From: Actinomadura sp. NAK00032
Lineage (GTDB): Bacteria; Actinomycetota; Actinomycetes; Streptosporangiales; Streptosporangiaceae
Length of the DNA: 64,000 nucleotides
Reading direction: 5' to 3'
NCBI RefSeq assembly: GCF_013364275.1
Contig: NZ_CP054932.1
Coordinates: forward strand, 4,154,001 to 4,218,000
Position numbers and translations under genes: made by a program. The notes beneath the pieces are model-generated. The model had not been told where the DNA came from, searched no databases, and saw nothing but the letters and a program-made list of their open reading frames with translations. Positions 40,276-48,395 of this stretch are shown here, piece after piece (position 1 is the stretch's first letter; each line of letters starts with the position of its first letter).

Positions 40276-41039
40276 CGACCCTGCTGGACATCGGCGCCGT
40301 CGGCCGCGCGTTCGGCGGCGTGTACGCCGTCCGCGACGTCGCGATGGCGGTCGCCGAGGGCGAGACCCGCGCCGTGATCGGCCCCAACGGCGCGGGCAAG
40401 TCCACCCTGTTCAACCTGATCAGCGGCCACCTCGCCGCCGACCACGGCACCCTCTCCTACGCGGGCCGCCGGATCGACCGGCTGCCGCCGCACGCGCGCG
40501 CCCGGCTGGGGATCGCGATCGTTTTCCAGGGCGCCCGGCTGTTCCACGGCATGACCGCGCTGGAGAACGTCATGGTCGGCGCGCACGCCCGCACCCGGCA
40601 CGGCTTCGCCTCCGCCGTCCTCCGGCTGCCCGCGCACCGCCGCGAGGAGGCCGAGATCAGGGCGGACGCGCTGGCCGCGCTCGACCGGGTCGGGCTGCGC
40701 GACTGGGCGCACCGCTCGGCCGACGTCCTGCCGCTCGGCCAGCAGCGGTCGCTGCAGGTGGCGCGGGCCCTGTGCGCCCGCCCCCGGCTCCTGCTGCTGG
40801 ACGAGCCCGCCTCCGGCCTGCGCGCCGCCGAGCGGGAGGCCCTCGCGCAGCTGGTCGAGGGCCTGCGCGCGGAGGGGCTGACGATGATGCTCGTCGAGCA
40901 CGACGTCGCGTTCGTCTCCCGCCTCGCCGACCGGGTCGCCGTCCTGGACCTCGGCCGCCTCATCGCCGAGGGCACCCCCGCCGAGATCCGCGACGACCCG
41001 GCGGTCATCACGGCCTATCTCGGGAGTGAGGCCGCGTGA
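40272..41039 (+). CDS. Branched-chain-type ABC ATPase, LivG
   Basis: A 255-residue ATPase with Walker A (GPNGAGKST), a signature variant typical of LivG (LPLGQQRSLQVARAL), Walker B (LLLLDEPASGL) and switch His (MLVEHD). The LivG-specific insertion after the Q-loop (GARLFHGMTALENVMVG) is present. It forms the heterodimeric ATPase pair with the following LivF. The start overlaps the receptor stop and the stop overlaps the LivF GTG. Confidence 0.95.
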   Translation: MTTLLDIGAVGRAFGGVYAVRDVAMAVAEGETRAVIGPNGAGKSTLFNLISGHLAADHGTLSYAGRRIDRLPPHARARLGIAIVFQGARLFHGMTALENVMVGAHARTRHGFASAVLRLPAHRREEAEIRADALAALDRVGLRDWAHRSADVLPLGQQRSLQVARALCARPRLLLLDEPASGLRAAEREALAQLVEGLRAEGLTMMLVEHDVAFVSRLADRVAVLDLGRLIAEGTPAEIRDDPAVITAYLGSEAA

Positions 41040-41731
41040 GCGCCGTGATCGAGGTGGAGGACCTCGTCGTGCGGTACGGGACGGCGACCGCGCTCGACCG
41101 GGTCGGGCTGACCGTGGGGGCCGGGGAGCTGGTCGCGCTCATCGGCCCGAACGGGGCGGGCAAGACCTCGCTCGTCAACGCGGTCCTCGGCGTGCTGCGC
41201 CCGGCGGCGGGACGGGTGGACCTGCGCGGGCGGGTCGCCCTCGTCCCCGAGGGGAGGCAGATGTTCGACGACCTGACCGTCGAGGACAACCTCGTCCTCG
41301 GCGCGTGGCGGCGCCGCCGCGCGAAGGGCGCGCGCGACACCGCGCGCGTGTACGAGGTGCTGCCGCAGCTCGCCGACCTGCGCCGGCGCCGCGCCGGGTC
41401 GCTGTCGGGCGGGCAGCAGCAGATGGTCGCGTTCGGGCGGGCGCTGATGGCCGAGCCCGACGCGATCGTGGTGGACGAGCTGTCGCTCGGCCTCGCCCCG
41501 CTCGTCACCGCCGACCTCGCCGAGCACCTGCGCGCGCTGAACGCCGAGCGCGGCCTCGCCGTCCTGCTGATCGAGCAGAACGCGCGGCTCGCGCTGGACC
41601 TGTGCGGGCGCGGCTACGTCCTGGAGGCGGGCCGCGTCCGCGCCGAGGGCACCGCCGCCGACCTCGCGGCCGGGCCCGACGTCGCCGACGCCTACCTCGG
41701 CGGGCGCGCCGGCACCGAGGGGGAGACATGA
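41036..41731 (+). CDS. Branched-chain-type ABC ATPase, LivF
   Basis: A 231-residue ATPase with Walker A (GPNGAGKTS), the LivF hallmark VPEGRQMFDDLTVEDNLVLG, signature LSGGQQQMVAFGRAL, Walker B IVVDELSLGL and LLIEQN in place of a switch His. All are standard for LivF. It overlaps both neighbours by 4 bases. With LivG it energises the LivHM permease pair. Confidence 0.95.
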   Translation: MSAVIEVEDLVVRYGTATALDRVGLTVGAGELVALIGPNGAGKTSLVNAVLGVLRPAAGRVDLRGRVALVPEGRQMFDDLTVEDNLVLGAWRRRRAKGARDTARVYEVLPQLADLRRRRAGSLSGGQQQMVAFGRALMAEPDAIVVDELSLGLAPLVTADLAEHLRALNAERGLAVLLIEQNARLALDLCGRGYVLEAGRVRAEGTAADLAAGPDVADAYLGGRAGTEGET

Positions 41732-42591
41732 GCGCCTTCCTGCAGTACCTGATCTCCGGGGTCGCCACCGGCTGCGGCTTCGCGCTGCTGGCGAGCGGCC
41801 TGGTCGCGATCCACCGCGTGACCCGGGTGGTGAACTTCGCGCAGGGCATGTTCGCCGTCGTCGGCGGGATGGCGGCCGGGTCGCTGCTGGGGGCCGGGCT
41901 GCCGCACGGCGCCGCCGAGGCCGCCGCCGTCGTCGTCGCGGGCGCGGTCGGGCTCGCGGTCGGGGCCGCCGCCACCGGCAGGCGCGGGACGTCCCCGCAG
42001 TCGGCGCTGATCGTCACGCTCGGGGTCGGCTTCCTCGCCTACGCGGTGGAGATCATGATCTGGGGTGACAATCCGCGCTCGCACGCCGGGCTGGGCGGCA
42101 GCGCGACCGTGTTCGGCGCGCACGTCCAGCGGCAGTCGTTCCTCGTCATCGGGGTCGCCGCCGCCGTGTTCGCGCTGCTCGCGCTGTTCTTCGGGCGCAC
42201 CTACACGGGCAAGGCGCTGAGCGCGTGCGCGTCCAACCCGTACGCGGCGCGCACCCTCGGCATCGACCCGCTGAAGATGGGCCTGGTCGCGTTCGCGCTC
42301 GGCGGGATGCTCGGCGGCCTCGCCGGGGTGCTGCTCACCCCGCTGCAGCCCATCTCCTACAACAGCGACGTCCTGCTGATCACCAACGGGTTCGCGGCGG
42401 CGGTGCTCGGCGGCCTGAACCGCCCGGTGGTCGCGCTCGCCGGCGCGCTGACCCTCGGCGTCGCCGAGGCGATGGTCGCGGGCTACGGCGAGGCGTCCTA
42501 CCAGACCGTCGTCGCGCTGGCGCTGATGCTGGCCATCATGATGGTGCGGGCCTCGCGGAGGACCGCGCTGCAGGAGGAGGCCGCCCGATGA
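41728..42591 (+). CDS. Branched-chain-type ABC permease, LivH
   Basis: A 287-residue permease with about eight hydrophobic helices. The family sequences RVVNFAQGMFAVVGGMAAG near the N-terminus and GGLAGVLLTPLQPISYNSD later mark it as LivH. It overlaps LivF by ATGA and LivM by ATGA. It forms half of the membrane channel for the unidentified substrate. Confidence 0.94.
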   Translation: MSAFLQYLISGVATGCGFALLASGLVAIHRVTRVVNFAQGMFAVVGGMAAGSLLGAGLPHGAAEAAAVVVAGAVGLAVGAAATGRRGTSPQSALIVTLGVGFLAYAVEIMIWGDNPRSHAGLGGSATVFGAHVQRQSFLVIGVAAAVFALLALFFGRTYTGKALSACASNPYAARTLGIDPLKMGLVAFALGGMLGGLAGVLLTPLQPISYNSDVLLITNGFAAAVLGGLNRPVVALAGALTLGVAEAMVAGYGEASYQTVVALALMLAIMMVRASRRTALQEEAAR

Positions 42592-43631
42592 GCGTGTCCG
42601 TCCGCAAGAACCGGCCGGCGGCCGGGGCCGCCGCGCCCGCGTCCCGGCGGCGGCCCGGCCCGGGCGCGCTCGCCGCGGCGGCCGTCGCCGCCGCCGCGCT
42701 GCTGGCCCCCGCGGTGCTGCCCGCGACGCAGGTGTCGGTGTACGTCCTGCTGCTGCTGTCCGCGACCGTGGTCGTCGGGCTGTCGATGCTGATGGGGTAC
42801 GCCGGGCAGGTCTCGCTCGGCCAGGCGTCCTTCACCATGATCGGCGGGTACACGGCGGCGCTGACCGCGACGCACGGCCTGCCGACCTGGCTCGGGCTGC
42901 TGCTCGCCCCGGCCGCCGCCGCGGCGTGCGCCGCGCTCGTCGGCGTCCCGCTGCTGCGGCTGCGCGGCCACCAGCTCGCGTTCGCGACGCTCGCCATCCA
43001 GCTGATCCTGCTCAGCCTCGTCGGGCGGCAGGAGTGGACGGGCGGCGACATCGGCCTGCAGGGCGTGCCGCGGCTCCGGATCGCCGGGTACGAGTTCGCG
43101 AGTGAGGTCTCCTACGCCTACCTGGCCCTCGCCGCACTCGGGCTGGTCGTGTTGGTCACCCGGCACATCGTGACGTCCCGGCCGGGGCGCGGGCTGCGGG
43201 CGCTGGCGACCAGCGAGGTCGCCGCCGCCTCCTCCGGGGTGCCGGTGGCCGTGTACAAGCAGGCGGTGTTCAGCCTGTCGGCCGGGTTCGCGGGGCTCGC
43301 GGGCGGCGTCTACGCCTTCTACATCGGCTACGTCGCGCCCGGCTCGTTCCCCGTCCTGCTGTCGTTCGAGTACGTCGTGATGGTCGTTGTCGGCGGCGCC
43401 GGGACGATCTGGGGCGCGCTAGCCGGCGCCACCGCCATCACCCTGCTGCTCCAGCTGCTCAACGACATCGGCACCCGGGAGGGGATGCCCGCGTCGGCGC
43501 CCGCCGTCCTGTCCTACGCGGTCTACGGGCTGCTGCTCATCGCGGTCGTGCTGTTCCTGCCGAAGGGGCTCGTGCCGTCCGCCGCCGCGTGGTGGGATCG
43601 CCGCACGGCCTCGAAACCGACGGAGGGGTGA
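42588..43631 (+). CDS. Branched-chain-type ABC permease, LivM
   Basis: A 347-residue permease with a basic N-terminus and about nine to ten helices. LivM markers are GYAGQVSLGQASFTMIGGYT and VVGGAGTIWGALAGA. The start is the ATG overlapping LivH; the long open frame upstream is a shadow. It completes the importer and is followed after 5 bases by the acyl-CoA ligase gene. Confidence 0.94.
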   Translation: MSVSVRKNRPAAGAAAPASRRRPGPGALAAAAVAAAALLAPAVLPATQVSVYVLLLLSATVVVGLSMLMGYAGQVSLGQASFTMIGGYTAALTATHGLPTWLGLLLAPAAAAACAALVGVPLLRLRGHQLAFATLAIQLILLSLVGRQEWTGGDIGLQGVPRLRIAGYEFASEVSYAYLALAALGLVVLVTRHIVTSRPGRGLRALATSEVAAASSGVPVAVYKQAVFSLSAGFAGLAGGVYAFYIGYVAPGSFPVLLSFEYVVMVVVGGAGTIWGALAGATAITLLLQLLNDIGTREGMPASAPAVLSYAVYGLLLIAVVLFLPKGLVPSAAAWWDRRTASKPTEG

Positions 43632-43636
43632 CGCGC

Positions 43637-45139
43637 ATGCGCAACGAAGGACTGGGGTCGTGGCCCGCGCGCCGCGCCCGCAAGACCCCGCGGGCGACGG
43701 CCCTCGTCCACGAGGGCACCGCGCTCACCTACGCCGCCCTGCTCGACCGCGTCGCGCGCCTGGCCCGCGCGCTGCGCGCGCTCGGCGTCCGGCCCGGCGA
43801 CCGCGTCGCCTACCTCGGCCCCAACCACCCGTCGTTCCTGGAGGCGCTGTTCGCGACCGGGATGCTCGGCGGGATCTTCGTCCCGCTGAACACCCGGCTC
43901 GCCGGGCCGGAGATCGCCTACCAGCTGGACGACTCGGGCGCGTCCGTCCTCATCCACGCCGCGTCGCACGCGGCACTGGCCGACGGCATCTCCGGTGGCC
44001 CCGTGCGGGAGCGCGTCGCGCTCGGCGGCGGGTACGAGGACCTGCTCGCCGGCGCGGACGGCGACCCCCTGGACCTGCCCGTCGCCCTCGGCGACCCCTG
44101 CATGATCATGTACACGTCCGGGACGACCGGGCGGGCCAAGGGCGCGACGCTCACCCACGGCAACATCACCTGGAACGCGATCAACGTCCTGATCGACCAC
44201 GACCTCGTCGCGGGCGAGGTGGCGCTCGTGTCGGCGCCGCTGTTCCACACCGCCGGGCTCAACATGCTCACGCTGCCGGTGCTGCTCAAGGGCGGGACGT
44301 GCGTGCTCGTCGCCGCGTTCGACCCCGCCGCGACCCTGTCCCTGGTCGAGCAGCACCGGGTGACGTTCATGTTCGGGGTGCCGACGATGTTCGAGCGGGT
44401 CGCCCGCGAACCCGGCTGGGAGGCCGCCGACCTGTCCTCGCTGCGCATCCTGACCTGCGGCGGCGCGCCGGTGCCGCCGCCGCTCATCGAGACCTACCAG
44501 AAGCGGGGCCTGACGTTCCTGCAGGGCTACGGCATGACCGAGGCGTCCCCCGGCGTGCTGTTCCTGGACGCCGAGCACGCGGTGCCGAAGGCCGGGTCGG
44601 CCGGGGTGCCGCACTTCTTCAGCGACGTGCGCGTCGTCGGCCCGGACCTGGCGGACGCGGCGCCCGGCGAGACCGGCGAGGTCGTCGTCCAGGGCCCGCA
44701 CGTCATGAGCGGCTACTGGGGGCGGCCCGCCGACACCGCCGCCGTGCTCCGCGACGGCTGGTTCCACAGCGGCGACGCCGCCCGCCTCGACGCCGACGGC
44801 TACGCCTACATCGTCGACCGCATCAAGGACATGATCATCTCCGGCGGCGAGAACGTGTACCCGGCGGAGGTCGAGCACGTGATCCTCGCCGCCAACCCCG
44901 GCGTGGCCGAGTGCGCGGTCATCGGCGTCCCGGACCCCGCGTGGGGCGAGGCGTGCCGCGCCGTGCTCGTCCCGCGCCCCGGCGCGCAGGTGAGCCCGGC
45001 GGAGGTGATCGCGTCGCTGTCCGGCAGACTGGCCCGCTACAAGGTCCCCAAGTCGGCGGTCGTCGCCGCGGAGCTTCCCCGCAACGCCGCCGGGAAGATC
45101 CTGAAGGCGCGGCTGCGGGAGGAGTTCGGCGACCCATGA
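43637..45139 (+). CDS. AMP-dependent acyl-CoA ligase
   Basis: A 500-residue ANL-superfamily ligase that activates a carboxylic acid with ATP and CoA. The P-loop is MYTSGTTGRAKGATLTHG, the A5 motif QGYGMTEASPG, the hinge DRIKDMIISGGENVYPAEVE and the catalytic Lys lies in PRNAAGKILK. It resembles fatty-acyl/aryl-CoA ligases of degradation operons rather than NRPS ligases. The substrate is presumably the acid taken up by the preceding importer. The start has GGAGGGG nine bases upstream; the stop overlaps the IclR ATG. Confidence 0.94.
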   Translation: MRNEGLGSWPARRARKTPRATALVHEGTALTYAALLDRVARLARALRALGVRPGDRVAYLGPNHPSFLEALFATGMLGGIFVPLNTRLAGPEIAYQLDDSGASVLIHAASHAALADGISGGPVRERVALGGGYEDLLAGADGDPLDLPVALGDPCMIMYTSGTTGRAKGATLTHGNITWNAINVLIDHDLVAGEVALVSAPLFHTAGLNMLTLPVLLKGGTCVLVAAFDPAATLSLVEQHRVTFMFGVPTMFERVAREPGWEAADLSSLRILTCGGAPVPPPLIETYQKRGLTFLQGYGMTEASPGVLFLDAEHAVPKAGSAGVPHFFSDVRVVGPDLADAAPGETGEVVVQGPHVMSGYWGRPADTAAVLRDGWFHSGDAARLDADGYAYIVDRIKDMIISGGENVYPAEVEHVILAANPGVAECAVIGVPDPAWGEACRAVLVPRPGAQVSPAEVIASLSGRLARYKVPKSAVVAAELPRNAAGKILKARLREEFGDP

Positions 45140-45966
45140 CGGCGGGCGGCGGGAGCGCGCGGCCCCCCGCGCGGCCCCCGGGCGGCGGCGGCCGGCCGAC
45201 GGTCACCAGCCGCGTGCTGGACATCCTGGAGGCGTTCTCCGCCGAGCGCGACGCGCTCACCATCACCCAGATCAGCCGGCGCGCGGGCCTGCCGCTGTCC
45301 ACCGCGCACCGCCTGGTCGGCGAGCTGGCCTGCTGGGGCGCGCTCGAACGCGACGCGGGCGGGCTGTACCGGATCGGGCTGCGGCTGTTCGAGGTCGCGG
45401 CCCTCGCGCCCCGCGGCCCCGCGCTGCGCGCCGCCGCGATGCCGTTCCTGGAGGACCTGTACGAGGCGACGCACGAGAACGTCCACCTCGCCGTCCTGGA
45501 CGGCCTCGACGTCGTCTACATCGAGCGGATCTCCGCCCGCGACGCCGTGCACGTCCTGTCCCGTGTCGGCGGCCGGTGGCCCGCCCACGCGACGGGCGTC
45601 GGCCTGGCGCTGCTCGCGCACGCCGACCCCGCGCTGCAGGAGCGCGCCATCGCCGCGCCGCTGCGCCGCTTCACCGACCGGACGATCGGCACCGGCGCGG
45701 AGCTGCGCCGCGTCCTCGCCGAGGTCCGCCGCGCCGGCGTCGCGGTCAGCGACGGCCAGGTGGAGACGTTCGCCCTGTCGGTCGGCGCACCCGTCTACGG
45801 CCCGGACGACACCGTCGTCGCGGCGGTCGCGATCGTCGTGCCGTCCGACGGATGGGACGCGCGGGCGCTGATCCCGGTCGTGCGCGCCAGCGCCCGCGGC
45901 ATCTCCCGCGCGCTCGGCGCGCCCCGCGCCCTGCGCCCGCCCGAGACGGCGCTGCACAACCGCTGA
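45136..45966 (+). CDS. IclR-family transcriptional regulator
   Basis: A 276-residue regulator with an N-terminal winged helix (SRVLDILEAFSAERDALTITQISRRAGLPLSTAHRLVGEL covers the motif, residues about 25-65) and a C-terminal GAF-like IclR effector domain. The family commonly controls aromatic-acid catabolism. It is embedded in the importer/ligase operon with 4-base overlap. The next gene, a Rieske oxygenase, is preceded by a TTCCG-N5-CGGAA dyad that may be its operator. Confidence 0.93.
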   Translation: MTAGGGSARPPARPPGGGGRPTVTSRVLDILEAFSAERDALTITQISRRAGLPLSTAHRLVGELACWGALERDAGGLYRIGLRLFEVAALAPRGPALRAAAMPFLEDLYEATHENVHLAVLDGLDVVYIERISARDAVHVLSRVGGRWPAHATGVGLALLAHADPALQERAIAAPLRRFTDRTIGTGAELRRVLAEVRRAGVAVSDGQVETFALSVGAPVYGPDDTVVAAVAIVVPSDGWDARALIPVVRASARGISRALGAPRALRPPETALHNR

Positions 45967-45987
45967 CCTGTTCTTCCACCGGACTTC

Positions 45988-46002
45988 TTCCGTTGGACGG
46001 AA
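45988..46002. promoter_or_regulatory. Candidate IclR operator TTCCG-N5-CGGAA
   Basis: A perfect 5-base inverted repeat with a 5-base spacer lies in the 115-base gap between the IclR and Rieske genes. Spacing and sequence are reminiscent of IclR-family sites, but this is inference. Confidence 0.35.
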
Positions 46003-46081
46003 TGGGTGTGGCCCGGCTCACCCTCCCGCCGCGATGGTCGTCGTGACCCTGCCATCTCTGCCATCCACGGAGGAGCGACCC

Positions 46082-47101
46082 ATGGTCTTCGCGCGCAACC
46101 AGTGGTACGTGGCCGCCTACGGCCGGGAGGTCGGCGACGGCCTGCTCGCCCGGACGATCTGCGGCGAGCCCCTCGTCCTGTACCGGACGCGGGCGGGGGA
46201 GGCGGTCGCGCTCGCCGACCGGTGCGTGCACCGCCGCTTCCCGCTCTCGGAGAGCAACCGGGACGGCGACCGGATCGTCTGCGGCTACCACGGCTTCACC
46301 TACGCCCCCGACGGCGTGTGCGTCGCCGTGCCGGGGCAGGCCCGCGTCCCGCGCACCGCCCGTGTCCGCGCCTACCAGGTCGTCGAGCAGGACTCCTTCA
46401 TCTGGGTCTGGATCGGCGACGGCGAGGGCGACGCGTCCGCGATCCCGCGCGCCGCGTGGTTCGACTCGCCGGAGTACACGACCGTCCGCGGGATGGAGCC
46501 GCTCGCCGCCCGCTACGAGCTGCTCGTCGACAACCTGCTCGACCTGTCCCACGAGACCTACCTGCACGCGGGCCACATCGGCACGCCGGAGGTGGCGCAG
46601 ACCCCGATCAACACGGAGGTCGACGAGGAGGCGGGCATCGTCTACGTGAGCCGCCGCATGAAGGACGTGGAGTGCCCGCCGTTCTATTCGCGGTCGACCG
46701 GAATCGAGGGGCGCATCGACCGCTGGCAGGACATCGAGTACCACCCGCCGTGCCTCTACCTCCTGCACAGCCGCATCGCGCCGACCGGTGTGGAGCCGGG
46801 CCCGGACGGCGACGACTCGCGGGCGTTCCACGTCGAGGTCGGCTACGCCATCACCCCCGAGACCGAGACGAGCACGCACGACTTCTGGCTGGTCGCCCGC
46901 GACTTCGCCCTGGAGGACGAGAAGGTGTCGCAGTTCCTGGCCGGCAGCAACCGGACGGTCGTCCTCCAGGACGTGGAGGCGCTGAACGTCCTGGAGAAGG
47001 TCATCGCGTCCGAGCCGGAGGGCTACCAGGAGCTGTCCATCAACATCGACACCGGCGGCCTCGCCGCCCGCCGCCTCCTGGCGCGGCAGACGGCCCGATG
47101 A
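46082..47101 (+). CDS. Rieske aromatic oxygenase / O-demethylase (VanA-like)
   Basis: A 339-residue oxygenase alpha subunit. The Rieske [2Fe-2S] ligands are Cys48-x-His50 and Cys67-x2-His70. The mononuclear iron motif DNLLDLSHETYLHAGH supplies the two His and is followed by the VanA-type catalytic domain. The short single-subunit form is typical of vanillate O-demethylase and related enzymes. No reductase subunit (VanB) is encoded in the window, so electrons must come from elsewhere. The ATG follows GGAGGAG; the 3' end overlaps the small CxC gene by ATGA. Confidence 0.92.
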   Translation: MVFARNQWYVAAYGREVGDGLLARTICGEPLVLYRTRAGEAVALADRCVHRRFPLSESNRDGDRIVCGYHGFTYAPDGVCVAVPGQARVPRTARVRAYQVVEQDSFIWVWIGDGEGDASAIPRAAWFDSPEYTTVRGMEPLAARYELLVDNLLDLSHETYLHAGHIGTPEVAQTPINTEVDEEAGIVYVSRRMKDVECPPFYSRSTGIEGRIDRWQDIEYHPPCLYLLHSRIAPTGVEPGPDGDDSRAFHVEVGYAITPETETSTHDFWLVARDFALEDEKVSQFLAGSNRTVVLQDVEALNVLEKVIASEPEGYQELSINIDTGGLAARRLLARQTAR

Positions 47102-47256
47102 GCGCGGGCCCAGCGCCGGGCCGCCTGCGGGTCGAGTGGTCGCCGGGCTCGGACACCCTCACCGGCAGCTGCCACTGCGGCGCCCAGCACACCGCCGAGG
47201 ACCCGATCGAGATCTGGGCGTGGCTCCTCGCCCATCCGGACCATCCGGTGCCCTGA
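47098..47256 (+). CDS. 52-residue CxC small protein coupled to the Rieske oxygenase
   Basis: A very short gene, missed by length filters. Its ATG overlaps the Rieske stop (ATGA). The product MSAGPAPGRLRVEWSP...ends AHPDHPVP and contains SCHCGAQHTAEDPIEIWAWLLAH. This Cys-His-Cys cluster could bind iron or zinc. Tight coupling suggests a role with the oxygenase, for example in cluster insertion or complex stability. No function is established; the call rests on overlap, codon bias and the compact motif. Confidence 0.6.
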   Translation: MSAGPAPGRLRVEWSPGSDTLTGSCHCGAQHTAEDPIEIWAWLLAHPDHPVP

Positions 47257-47322
47257 CCTGCCCACTCGCCGAGATCCTCGCCGGGACCGCCATATTCTCG
47301 ATGAGCCGCCTTCACCGGGTAG

Positions 47323-47341
47323 TTAGCTTAGGCTAGCCTCA
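47323..47341 (+). promoter_or_regulatory. Iron box ahead of the siderophore importer operon
   Basis: The 19-mer TTAGCTTAGGCTAGCCTCA matches the DtxR/IdeR-type consensus TTAGGTTAGSCTAACCTAA at 16 positions. TAGGCT inside it can serve as the -10. The GTG of the first permease lies only 4 bases downstream, so the mRNA is probably leaderless. Confidence 0.85.
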
Positions 47342-47345
47342 TACC

Positions 47346-48395
47346 GTGCTGTCCCCCGCGCGAACCGGCCCGCCGCGATCCCCGGCGAAGGGAGGCGGGC
47401 GGCGCGGCGCTCACCGGATCTGGCTGCCCCTGCTCGCGGCCGTGCTGCTGGCGACGGTGGTGGCGAGCCTCGCGATCGGCGCCGGGGACGTCCCGTTCGG
47501 GCGGGTGCTCCCGGGCGTGTTCTCCCCGGACGACGGGTCCCGGGCGGAGCTGATCGTGCACGAGCTGCGGCTGCCCCGCACGCTGCTCGGCATCGCCGTC
47601 GGCGCGGCGCTCGGCCTCGCCGGCGCGGTGATGCAGGCCCTCACCCGCAACCCGCTCGCCGAGCCGGGGCTGCTCGGCGTGAACGGCGGCGCCGCCTTCG
47701 CGGTCGTGCTCGTCATCGGCTTCGCCGACGCCGGCGAACCGCTCGTCTACGTGTGGGCGGCGTTCGCCGGCGCGGCGGGCGCGGCGGTCCTCGTCTACAT
47801 GATCGGCGCGCGGGGGCGCGGCGGGGCGTCGCCCGCGCGGCTGGTGCTCGCCGGCGCGGCCCTCAACGCCGTGTTCAGCGCGATGACGGCCGGGGTCATG
47901 CTGCTCACCCCGGCCAACTTCAACGGCTTCCGGTTCTGGCAGGTCGGCTCGCTCGGCGGGCGCGAGCTCGCGGTGTTCTACCGGGTGCTGCCGTTCGTGG
48001 TGGCGGGAGCGGTCCTGGCGCTGCTGCTGGCCCGCCCGCTGAACGCCCTCGGCATGGGCGACGAGGCGGGCCGCGCCCTCGGCTCCCGCCCCGGCCGGAC
48101 GCGGGCGCTCGGCGCGCTCGCCGTGGTGCTGCTGTGCGGTTCGGCGACCGCGGCGGCCGGGCCGATCTGGTTCCTCGGGCTCGCCGTCCCGTTCATCGTC
48201 CGCGCGGCCGCCGGCCCCGACCAGCGGCTCGTCCTGCCGTACTCGCTGCTGCTCGCGCCCGTGCTGCTGCTCGGCGCCGACATCATCGGCCGGGTCGTCG
48301 CGCCCGGCGAACTGGAGACCGGCATCGTCACCGCGTTCCTCGGGGCGCCGCTGTTCGCGGTGATGGTCCGGCGGGGGAGGACGCGCGACCTATGA
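47346..48395 (+). CDS. FecCD-family ferric siderophore permease 1
   Basis: A 349-residue BtuC/FecCD permease with about ten helices. Family markers are ELRLPRTLLGIAVGAALGLAGAVMQALTRNPLAEPGLLGVNGGA. The GTG start lies immediately after an iron box without a ribosome site. It forms a heterodimeric channel with the next permease. No substrate-binding protein gene is nearby, so the importer must borrow a receptor encoded elsewhere. The stop overlaps the next ATG. Confidence 0.93.
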   Translation: MLSPARTGPPRSPAKGGGRRGAHRIWLPLLAAVLLATVVASLAIGAGDVPFGRVLPGVFSPDDGSRAELIVHELRLPRTLLGIAVGAALGLAGAVMQALTRNPLAEPGLLGVNGGAAFAVVLVIGFADAGEPLVYVWAAFAGAAGAAVLVYMIGARGRGGASPARLVLAGAALNAVFSAMTAGVMLLTPANFNGFRFWQVGSLGGRELAVFYRVLPFVVAGAVLALLLARPLNALGMGDEAGRALGSRPGRTRALGALAVVLLCGSATAAAGPIWFLGLAVPFIVRAAAGPDQRLVLPYSLLLAPVLLLGADIIGRVVAPGELETGIVTAFLGAPLFAVMVRRGRTRDL

